The notes under the pieces are model-generated. The model saw nothing but the letters and a program-made list of their open reading frames with translations. It ran no database searches and was not told the DNA's origin. Positions 1 to 10,650 of a stretch of DNA of 64,000 nt are shown piece by piece (position 1 is the first letter of the stretch; every line of letters begins with the position of its first letter). Location of the stretch: contig JARHVA010001738.1 of NCBI GenBank assembly GCA_037957365.1, forward strand, positions 705,001 through 769,000, written 5' to 3'. The translations under genes and the position numbers were made by a program. Source of the DNA: Torreya grandis (Eukaryota; Streptophyta; Pinopsida; Cupressales; Taxaceae).

Positions 1-1591
1 GTTCAAGTTAAATAGTAACATCGATGTAACTATCCAAATATGACACAAGTATCTGAGGTACAATAATTAAAATTTCTTTAATCTAATAACTATTAGAGAA
101 CCTTAATCCAGTCCACTTCCACCTTATTCAAACCCATTTCTACAAGCACATATTAAACCATCTAAGTTTTCTTATTTTTAGTTCATTGTAATATCAATCA
201 ATAGTTATAATTTCTAATTTTATCATATCTCAATATTACAAATTCAAAACATCATTTATCTAAGTTTACAAATTAATGACATGTCTTACTATAGATATTT
301 TTATCACCCTTGTTCTTATTTTTTCTATATTCTTAAACCTATATAATATTGACCCATCTTAGTTTAAGGGTAAACATTGTGTTGTAATTTTTATCAAAAT
401 ATTGATTAAGCGGTAAATCCAATTTATAAAAAATTTCAAAATTTTTTTAAAATATTTTTACAAAATAGTGTTTCAAACAATACTACACTAATATAAAAAA
501 TTAATTCTTCTTGGATTGTAATTTATGTTTTTTTGCTCCTTCCACTCGTAGAAGTCATGCCTCACTAGATATGGAAAATAATATCATAGGAACTCACCCA
601 AATGGAAGTTATGATACCACATGTAATTAGATTACTTAGATGTTAACATATAATAATTATATATTACACAAAATAAGTAAAGATAAGAGATCAAACAACA
701 ATAATTGACAACATATCAAAATACTAGATAATATAGTAGAGCCACTTTGAGGGGGAAACCTCCACAACAATTCAATACGAGAAGAATATTTAATATGATG
801 ATCAAATACTAAATTTTACCTCCTATATATAGTCTACCTAGCCACGGTCTTTTCATAGGATGACCTAACAAAGAACATAGAGAAATGTAACATGAATATA
901 AAAGAAGTATGCAAGCCACAAGTCAACCACACATATCCCTAGACATGCCAAAGGTTAAGGGCATAGCATGAAATGTATCCCTATAGTCACCTTAATTTAT
1001 TTTTATGAGATATTTCTAAAAATGATTGATATATACAATAACAACCCTCATTCATTCCTCACCTAGCATAGACCTAACACATACCTAACAAATCATAAAG
1101 AAACTTAATAAAGCTACCTAATCAAAATTTCAAGTGAGAAAATCTTTTTTAATCTCTCTTACTATAATATTAGTCATAGAAATATCCCATCATAAGGTTC
1201 GAAGTATTGAAGGATCACTCCATGAGTCACATTTTCAAATTTAAAATTTATGTCATTCTAAGTACTTACTTATCACATGCTGCATCATTACACACATACA
1301 AGTCAACACATAGGGGATAAATACATAAGTTTGAGGCCCTATTCATAGTATTGGCTATGTAGGTATCACACATTTATAAAGTTTTCCTTAGGAAAATTCA
1401 ACACCATTTGCTTAATAACCCATTTATCCCACAATCACTCCAAGGGTGAGAAATATAGGGTTTGATCATTTGATAAAGAGTGATATAATGTGCATGAGAT
1501 ATAAACACACTAGAGTAGAGGTGATAACAAAACCAAAAAGTTTCTAGGTGGTCACACCCAGATATAATTATATTTTGTAGTAGAAACTTAC
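1..1591 (+). repeat. Satellite monomer 1, type A
   Basis: First complete period. It has the type A variants: tcgatgtaac at the start, tctgaggtacaat, gagggggaaacctcc near 750, and a long spacer of A/T homopolymers near 420-480. It differs from monomer 3 only by scattered substitutions and small indels. Confidence 0.9.
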
Positions 1592-3178
1592 GTTCAAGTC
1601 AGATAGTAACATTAATGTAACTATCCAAATATGACACAAGTATCTAAGGTACCATAATTAAAATTTCTTTAATATAACAATTATTATAGAGTCTTAATCT
1701 AATAAAATTCCACCTTGTCTTTTCCCATTTATACAAGCACATATTAAACATCTAAGTTTTCTTATTTTTAGTTCATTGTAATATCAATCAATAGTTGTAC
1801 TTTCTAATTTTTTCATATCTTTATATTATAAATTCAAAACATTGTTTATTTAAGTTTACAAATTAATGACATGTCTTACTATATATATTTTTATCATCCT
1901 TGTTCTTATTTTTTTCCATATTCTTAAACCTATACAATATTGACCCATTTTAATTTAAGGTTAAACATTGTGTTGTAATGTTTATCAAAAAATTGATTAA
2001 GATGTTAATCTAATTAAGAATTTTTTTCTATAATTGTTTAATTTTTTTCTCAAATAAGTGTTTCAAACAATACTATACTAATATAAAATATTCATTCTTC
2101 TCGGATTGTAATTTATGTTTTTTTCTCCTTCCACTCGAAGAGGTCATGCCTCACCAGATCTAAAAAAATACCATAGGAAACTTGCCCAAATTGAAGTTAT
2201 AATACCACTTGTAATTAAATTACTTATATATTAATGTATAATAATTATATATCACATAGAATAAGCAAAGATAAGAGATCACACAACAATAATTGATAGT
2301 TGATAAAAATACTAGATATTATAGTAGAGCAACTTTATGGGGCAACCTCCACAATAATGCAATAAGAGAAGAATATTTAATATGATTATCAAAGACTAAA
2401 TTTTACCTCCTATATATAGTCTACCTAACCATGGTCATTCCATAGGTTGACCTATCTAAGAACATAGAGAAATGTAACAAGAATATAAAAGAGTTATGCA
2501 AGCCATAAGTCAGCCACACATATCCCTAGACATGCCAAAGGTTAAGGGTGTAGCATGAAATGTATCCCTATGGTCACCTTAAGTTATTTTATGTAAGATA
2601 TTTCCAAAAGGGATTGATATATACAATAACAACCCTCATTCATTCCTCACCAAGCATAGAACTAGTACATACCTAACAAGTCACAAAGAAACTTAATAAA
2701 GCTACGTAATTAAACATTCAAGTGAGAAAATATTTTTACACTCTCTTATTACAATATTAATCATAGAAACATCCCATCAAAACGTTTTAATTATTAAAGG
2801 ATCACTCCATGAATCACACTTTCCAAGTAAAAAGTTAGGTCATTTGAGGTACTTACTTATCACATGTTGCATCTTTACACACACACAAGTTGACACATAG
2901 GGGTTAAATACATAAATTTGAGGCCCTATTAATAGTATTGACTATGTAGGTATCACAACTTTATAGAGTGTTCCTTTGGAAAATTCAACACCATTTGCCC
3001 AATAACCCATTTTTCTCACAATCACTCCAAGGGTGAAAAATATAGGGCTTGATCATTTGATAAAGAGTGATATCATATGCATGAGATCTAAAAACACTAG
3101 AGTAGAGGTGATAAAAAACCCAAAAGTTTCTAGGTAGTCACACCCAAATATAATTTATATTTTGTATTAGAAACCTAC
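1592..3178 (+). repeat. Satellite monomer 2, type B
   Basis: Second period. Type B variants include tctaaggtaccat, cttgtcttttccc, ggggcaacctcc in place of gagggggaaacctcc, and gatgttaatctaattaag. It is clearly closer to monomer 4 than to its direct neighbours. Confidence 0.9.
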
Positions 3179-4768
3179 GTTCAAGTTAAATAGTAACATC
3201 GATGTAACTATCCAAATATGACACAAGTATCTGAGGTACAATAATTAAAATTTCTTTAATCTAATAACTATTAGAGAACCTTAATCCAGTCCACTTCCAC
3301 CTTATTTAAACCCATTTCTACAAGCACATATTAAACCATCTAAGTTTTCTTATTTTTAGTTCATTGTAATATCAATCAATAGTTGTAATTTCTAATTTTA
3401 TCATATCTCAATATTATAAATTCAAAACATCATTTATCTAAGTTTACAAATTAATGACATGTCTTACTATAGATATTTTTATCACCCTTGTTCTTATTTT
3501 TTCTATATTCTTAAACCTATATAATATTGACCCATCTTAATTTAAGGGTAAACATTGTGTTGTAATGTTTATCCAAATATTGACTAAGAGGTAAATCCAA
3601 TTTATAAAAAATTTCAAATTTATATTTTAAATATTTTTACAAAATAGTGTTTCAAACTATACTACACTAATATAAAAAATTAATTCTTCTTAGATTGTAA
3701 TTTATGTTTTTTCTCCTTTCACTCATAGAAGTCGTGCCTCACTAGATATAGAAAATAATATCATAGTAAACTCACCAAAATGGAAGTTATGATACCACAT
3801 TTAATTAAATTACTTAGATGTTAACATATAATAATTATATATTACACAAAATAAGTAAAGATAAGAGATCAAACAACAATAATTGACAACATATCAAAAT
3901 ACTAGATAATATAGTAGAGCCACTTTGAGGGGGAAACCTCCACAACAATTCAATAAGAAATGAATATTTAATATGATGATCAAATACTAAATTTTACCTC
4001 CTATATATAGTCTACCTAGCCATGGTCATTCCATAGGCTGACCTAACTAAGAACATAGATAAATGTAACATGAATATAAAAGAAGTATGTAAGCCACAAG
4101 TCAACCACACATATCCCTAGACATGCCAAAGGTTAAGGGCATAGCATGAAATGTATCCCTATAGTCACCTTAATTTATTTTATATGAGATATTTCTAAAA
4201 AGGATTGATATATACAATAACAACCCTCATTCATTCCTCACCTAACATAGACCTAACACATACCTAACAAATCATAAAAAAACTTAATAAAGCTACCTAA
4301 TCAAGATTTCAAGTGAGAAAATATTTCTTACTTTCTCTTATTATAATATTAGTCATAGAAATATCCCATCATAAAGTTTGAAGTATTGAAGGATCACTCC
4401 ATGAGTCACATTTTCCAAGTTAAACTTTATGTCATTCTAAGTAATTACTTATCACATGTTGCATCCTTACATACATACAAGTCAACACACAGGGGATAAA
4501 TACATAAGTTTGAGGCCCTATTCATAGTATTGGCTATGTAGGTATCACACATTTATAAAGTGTTCCTTGGGAAAATTCAACACCATTTGCTTAATAACCC
4601 ATTTATCCCACAATCACTCCAAGGGTGAAAAATATAGTTTGATCATTTGATAAAGTGTGATATAATGTGCATGAGATATAAACACACTAGAGTAGAGGTG
4701 ATAACAAAACCAAAAAGTTTCTAGGTGGTCACACCCAGATATAATTATATTTTGTATTAGAAACTTAT
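3179..4768 (+). repeat. Satellite monomer 3, type A
   Basis: Third period, nearly identical to monomer 1 over its length. This supports amplification of an A+B dimer rather than of single monomers. Confidence 0.9.
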
Positions 4769-6355
4769 GTTCAAGTCAGATAGTAACATCGATGTAACTA
4801 TCCAAATATGACACAAGTATCTAAGGTACCATAATTAAAATTTCTTTAATCTAACAATTATTATAGAGTCTTAATCCAGTCCAATTCCACCTTGTCTTTT
4901 CCCATTTATACAAGCACATATTAAACATCTAAGTTTTATTATTTTTAGTTCATTTTAATATCAATTAATAGTTGTACTTTCTAATTTTTTCATATCTCAA
5001 TATTATAAATTCAAAACATTGTTTATTTAAGTTTACAAATTAATGACATGTCTTACTATATATATTTTTATCATCCTTGTTCTTATTTTTTTCCATATTC
5101 TTAAACCTATACAATATTGACCCATTTTAATTTAAGGTTAAACATTGTGTTGTAATGTTAATCAAAAAATTGATTAAGATGTTAATCTAATTAAGAATTT
5201 TTTTGTATAATTGTTTAATTTTTTTTTCAAATAAGTGTTTCAAACAATATTATACTAATGTAAAATATTAATTCTTCTCGGATTGTAATTTATGTTTTTT
5301 CCTCCTTCCACTCGTAGAAGTCATGCCTCACCAGATCTAAAAAAATACGATAGGAAACATGCCCAAATTGAAGTTATAATACCACTTGTAATTAAATTAT
5401 TTATATATTAATGTAGAATAATTATATATCACATATAATAAGCAAAGATAAGAGATCACACAACAATAATTGATAGTTGATAAAAATTATAGATATTATA
5501 GCAGACCAACTTTAAGGGGCAACCTCCACAATAATGCAATAAGAGAAGAATATTTAATATGATTATCAAAGACTAAATTTTAACTCCTATATATAGTCTA
5601 CGTAGCCATGGTCATTCCATAGGCTGACCTAACTAAGAACATAGAGAAATGTAACAAGAATATAAAAGAGGTATGCAAGCCATAAGTTAGCCACACATAT
5701 CCCTAGACATGCCAAAGGTTAAGGGTGTAGCATGAAATTTATCCCTATGGTCACCTTAAGTTATTTTATGTAAGATATTTCCAAAAGGGATTGATATATA
5801 CAATAACAACCCTCATTCATTCCTCACCTAGCATAGACCTATTACATACCTAACAAGTCACAAAGAAACTTAATAAAGATACCTAATCAAACATTCAAGT
5901 GAGAAAATATTTCTTACACTCTCTTATTACAATATTAATCATAGAAACATCCCATCAAAACGTTTGAATTATTAAAGGATCACTCCATGAATCACACATT
6001 CCAAGTTAAAAGTTAGGTCATTCGAGGTACTTACTTATCACATGTTGCATCTTTACACACACACAAGTTGACACATAGGGGTTAAATACATAAATTTGAG
6101 GCCCTATTCATAGTATTGTCTATGTTGTATCACAAATTGATAGAGTGTTCCTTGGGAAAATTCAACACCATTTGCCCAATAACCCATTTTTCTCACAATC
6201 ACTCCAAGGGTGAAAAATATAGGGCTTAATCATTTGATAAAGAGTGATATCATGTGTATGAGATCTAAAAACACTAGAGTAGAGGTGATAAAAAACCAAA
6301 AAGGTTCTAGGTAGTCACACCCAAATATAATTTATATTTTTTATTAGAAACCTAT
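4769..6355 (+). repeat. Satellite monomer 4, type B
   Basis: Fourth period, type B. The left breakpoint of the 8,896 bp duplication lies inside it at about phase 896 (position 5665), so part of this monomer is copied again from 14561. Confidence 0.9.
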
Positions 6356-6792
6356 GTTTAAGTTAAATAGTAACATCGATGTAACTATCCAAATATGACA
6401 CAAGTATCTGAGGTACAATAATTAAAATTTCTTTAATCTAATAACTATTAGAGAACCTCAATCCATTCCTCTTCCACCTTATTTAAACCCATTTCTACAA
6501 GCACATATTACACCATCTAAGTTTTCTTATTTTTAGTTCATTGTAATATCAATCAATAGTTGTAATTTCTAATTTTATCATATCTCAATATTATAAATTC
6601 AAAACATTGTTTATCTAAGTTTACAGATTAATGACATGTCTTAATATAGATATTTTTATCACCCTTGTTCTTATTTTTTTCATATTCTTAAACCTATACA
6701 ATATTGACCCATCTTAATTTAAGGTTAAACATTGTGTTGTAATGTTTATCAAAAAATTGATTAAGAGGTTAATCTAATTAAGAGAATTTTTT
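6356..6792 (+). repeat. Satellite monomer 5, truncated A/B chimera
   Basis: It starts with type A variants (aagttaaatagtaac, tctgaggtacaat, ctattagagaacc). After about 6590 it carries type B variants (aaaacattgtttat, ctatacaatattg, tttaaggttaaacattg). Similarity to the monomer stops at about phase 435, and unrelated sequence follows. The mosaic suggests exchange between A and B monomers. Confidence 0.85.
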
Positions 6793-8481
6793 ATGTAAAT
6801 TATAATACATAAGATATAAAATAATTACACATAAACCAATTTTAACTTACTATATTTAGAAATTTACTAAAAGGTAAAATTACTAAAATTAATATTACTT
6901 AGCTAGACTCAAGTCTGTAGGACTATAATAGTGATTTTTAAACTGATTTTATGTCTATGTGACTACTATGAAGCAATAATATGGATCTCCATTATTTTAT
7001 GAAAAGGTTGCATAATTTTGACTTTCTTGGATTAAATTATTGTATGTAGTGTGTGGCTTCATCCTTTTGGTTTTTTGACCTATGTGTAAATTATACTAGA
7101 TGTGCCTACACTTATAGGTCATGTGTATCTATTCAAATATATTTGAGTCATTGAGAAATTCATTATGTTCCTTATTACTCACTCAAAACCCTAGATAAAT
7201 GACGAGGGAAAACATATTATGAAATCGGGGAAATAAGAAATGGGATTGGATTGAACTTGACCTCAACACCTCATGTATTTAGTGTTTTTTATATACTAAT
7301 ACTCTAAAGAGTGATAAAAATCCATGTAGTTATCCCATGATATAGTGATGTGTATACAATACTAGTGAAATATTATATGTTTATGTAATCCTAGCATGAT
7401 TATGTATTTGATCAAGTTACTTGTGACCTTATTGTTTTATTTAGACCTATCTAGGGATTCTTTAGATATAGAAACCTTGAATTGGGAAGAATAGGTTCTT
7501 TCCTCCCAATGCGAATTTAGATATTATAGTGATTACAATGATATAAGCCCCTTAGTTATATAGTGAAAAAATGGTTAGAAAATCTGATTATATAGTGGAC
7601 CTTTTTTTGGATTTCATTGATTTGGGCTTTAAAACCATGAGTAATGACTAACTAGGATAAATTTGAATTTTAGAAACTAGTAATCTATTGATAGGAGGAT
7701 GAAACCAAGTATCTATAACATGACCACCCTAATGGATTGTCCTCAAGGATTGGTTTCATATGATGAATAGAGACAAACAAATTGAAAGTACAAATCAATC
7801 ATGTAAAGAGTCTAAGATGATTAAAATAAGGAATTTGAATATTTAGAATAAAATTTGGCTTAAAAGATAGGTTCACCTGCATACAAATAAAGGAATAACA
7901 ATTTTAAACTATGGATTTGAGCATAAGGTTAAGTTTGTTGTTGCTTGCACAACATGCCCCTTTTTAGTCTAAGAAAGAGGACCCTCTTTTTACCTTAGAG
8001 TTTGGCCTTATACCTTTCATGAGTTTATTATGGTTTCTTTTTTAAATCATCCTTATGAGATGAATGTTTTGTTAGATGCAAAGATGTGAAATATGGATGT
8101 GATTCATGGATTTAGCCAAACCTATACAATTAAGTTTGCTTTATAAATAATTGGCATTGTAATTCACATCTTGGGTTGATTTTATTTCAATATCTAAATT
8201 TGAAATCATCTACTAAGTTCTGGTCTATTTGTCTTCTTTTATTTTGAAACACATTTTATAGCTTCCTATTAAACTATATCACCTTAGGTTTATGAAAATT
8301 ATTTGAATGTTTTAGAGTTTTTACCCCTTTTCCTAAGTAGTTTTTATTCATTTATACTTTAATTTTAATCTGAATGACTAAATTTTTATAAGTTTTTACT
8401 TTTTACTTTAGTTAATCCTCATAAAAATGGATGAAATTAGATTTGGAATCAAGTAAATAACTATGTTGTTGTATGGTTTCT

Positions 8482-9038
8482 TGTTTTATCTTTGAGCCCT
8501 CACACAAAAGTTATGACTTTTGACGTAACCATTTTATTCAAATGCTTAGATGTTGGTTTTTTTAAACCAAAGTCATTGATTTTGATTTTTCATATTACAC
8601 CTGTATGTACCTAAGGAAGTCGGTATTCATGATTTTTGATAAAATATTAGTTTGGAGTTTTATGTGCGTAAAAACTTTACAAAAGTTCCAAAGACTTTGA
8701 AAAAATTGTTTAAATTTATAGGTCTTAAGAGAAAATGTTACGGCTTACTCAGAATAATTTTTTTGATAAAAAGTGATGAAGGTGAAATTAGTGAAGACTA
8801 ATTTTGAACAAAAGTAATAAAGAAGGAAGATAATCTGAGACATGCGAAAATTTTATAAGTATTTTGATCTTCATAAAAAGTATTGTGAAGACTAGTCAGA
8901 ACTTTATTATGAACAAAATTACAAATACCAATGCCTAGGTAGAATTTGTGATGATAAAAGTTATGAAGGTTAACGAAAAAGTCAAAAAAGATAATAACAA
9001 AAGTCATAACTTTTGTGTGAGGGCTCAAAGATAAAACA
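8482..9038. repeat. 41 bp perfect inverted repeat with 475 bp spacer
   Basis: 8482-8522 (starts tgttttatctttgag, ends ttatgacttttg) is the exact reverse complement of 8998-9038. In the diverged copy the right arm is recognisable at about 25680-25722, but the left-arm position (about 25150-25200) holds different sequence between conserved flanks (tttct(t/a)gttt and ttttgac). The left arm therefore looks like a local inverted copy of the right arm that replaced the original bases. Confidence 0.9.
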
Positions 9039-10405
9039 TAGAAAGATCAAGTTCATAACAAAAGTTCTGAAGACAAAACTTGCAAAGACATGGGTCTTCA
9101 AAAAAATTGTTATGAAGAATAGTTAAAAAAATTATTACAAACAAAAAATTGAAAGATTAATGCCCAAGTAGAAGTTATGAAATCAAAGGTTCTAAAGGCT
9201 AAGTCAAAATTTAGAAAATACACAAACAAAATTCAAAACATCTATATGAGGGCTTAAAGACAAAACTTGTAGAGACCAAGTTTGGAACAAAAGTTATAAA
9301 GGTCAAAACCCAAACACAAATCACAACAACACAATATATGAACATTTGGGTCTTTAAAATGAATGAGTTGGAGGTCTTACAAAAATCATGAAGAATTAAG
9401 GAAAGATCTCTATTTTATGATAATTACCATCAAATATTTTGTGTGATAAATCTTCGACACATAATGCAAAGATAAAAAACTAGAGGAGCTGAGGGAATGA
9501 TGTGTGGTATTGAAAAGCCAAAAGTTTAAGTGATTAGGAAAGTCAACCCAAATAATAGTACCATATCAACCCGAGGTAGAATCATCCATCTCTCAATCTT
9601 GATAGAGATGATTAAGCATGAGAGAAATTCATCAAATAAAAAATCACCACATGCCCTAAAGGTCAAAAGTACCCATATCTAACCAAAAAGCACTCCCTTA
9701 TGTCTAATGTGTTAGTTTCTTAGTCTTGATAGAAATGTCATATCTTGGGAGAGCCCAATGCAATAAATAAATGCCACATGGATTGTTATAAAATTAGTCA
9801 ATATCCATAGCCTAAAATAGATGTCAAACCATGGGAGAGTCTAACATATCACAATACAACACATGGCATAACTAGGCATATTAGTAGGTGAGGTCCCAAG
9901 GTATTGAAAAGCTCAAAATGAAGTATTGGTGGGGATCTAAGCTCAATGATCAAATGAAACATTATTTGCATATCTATCAAGGCATGAACCTAAATTTAAT
10001 TGGCCATTTAGCTGGCAAAACCATTAAGAGGTTGAGAATAGGCTGCATATTTGATTTACAAAATCAAATCATAACCCAACAAAATCATGAATAAAATGGG
10101 AATCATTAGCTTGCCAGCACATCAAGATTAAAAATTAAGCATAAATGATAAAATATATGCCTTACAAAGGAATGGATATAACTACATATAATGTGTGAGT
10201 TTGACCCAATTCAATATTAATCACATTCCCCTGTAATCACTCATTCTTGATCTGGTCCAACATGGTTCTTAATATTTTTAGGATGCAATTGAGTGAGATT
10301 TGTTCCCAAGGAATCTAAAGTGGGATAGCCACATTGATGATTGTTGTAACTACCACATTAATGGTTGAATTTGAATTTGCATTTGAATTCCTCAAGCTTG
10401 TGTGT

Positions 10406-10437
10406 CTATATAAGATCATCTCTTGTAGCATAATAAA
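10406..10437 (+). promoter_or_regulatory. TATA box plus AATAAA module, LTR-like
   Basis: ctatataag at 10406 is followed 26 bp later by aataaa at 10432. The same spacing and order survive in the diverged copy at 27084-27115. This is the arrangement of a U3 promoter and R-region poly(A) signal in plant LTRs. Its function is inferred only. Confidence 0.4.
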
Positions 10438-10650
10438 TGTTGTTCCTTTTAGGATTGAGGAAGTTATGCTTAGGTTGGTATTTTTTTGAGACTAAGAGGA
10501 TTATGCCTAGGCTATTATTTTTATGATCAAAGTGGACTATGCCTGGCTAGATCATTTAGTTTTAGAGATAAATTAGTGGACTAGTCATTTCCTTTTATGC
10601 ATTTAACTAGATTCAAAAATATGAAATGAGAATATTTGGAGAACCAAAGT

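Larger units (their letters stand above)
1..6792 (+). repeat. Satellite array, ~1.59 kb monomers in A/B alternation
   Basis: The motif gttcaagt(t/c)a(a/g)atagtaac recurs at 1, 1592, 3179, 4769 and 6356 (last copy gtttaagtt), giving monomers of 1591, 1587, 1590 and 1587 bp and a truncated fifth. Monomers 1 and 3 share diagnostic variants (tctgaggtacaataatt, ctaataactattagagaacc), as do 2 and 4 (tctaaggtaccataatt, gtcttttccc), so the higher-order repeat is a ~3.18 kb dimer. Each monomer carries ctatatatagtctac and gatatatacaataac, which resemble TATA boxes. No protein-coding frame was seen. The array runs off the left edge of the window. Family identity is not known. Confidence 0.93.
7930..10650 (+). 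repeat. LTR-like ~2.7 kb repeat, copy 1
   Basis: It begins near tttgttgttgcttgcacaaca and is recognisable again at 24600-27340 with many substitutions. It ends beyond a TATA/AATAAA module at 10406-10437. Inside, 8860-9310 is two diverged tandem copies of a ~229 bp unit (tgcctaggtagaa at 8932, tgcccaagtagaa at 9161), and this internal duplication is also visible in the diverged copy. There is no coding frame; the short open frames here are not conserved as proteins. An LTR (U3-R) is inferred, but no TG...CA ends or primer binding site were fixed. Confidence 0.6.

Noticed and set aside
1..6792. CRISPR-like array
   Set aside because: Repeats are 1.59 kb with no spacers, in a plant-type genome; this is a satellite.
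8798..9028. Minus-strand 76-codon open frame (and its copy at 17694-17924)
   Set aside because: It lies across the right arm of the inverted repeat and the 229 bp tandem units. It exists twice only because of the 8.9 kb duplication, and the diverged copy does not keep the frame.
9888..10094. 68-codon open frame (and 18784-18990)
   Set aside because: No recognisable domain, duplicated only with the segment, and not preserved in the diverged copy at about 26560-26770.
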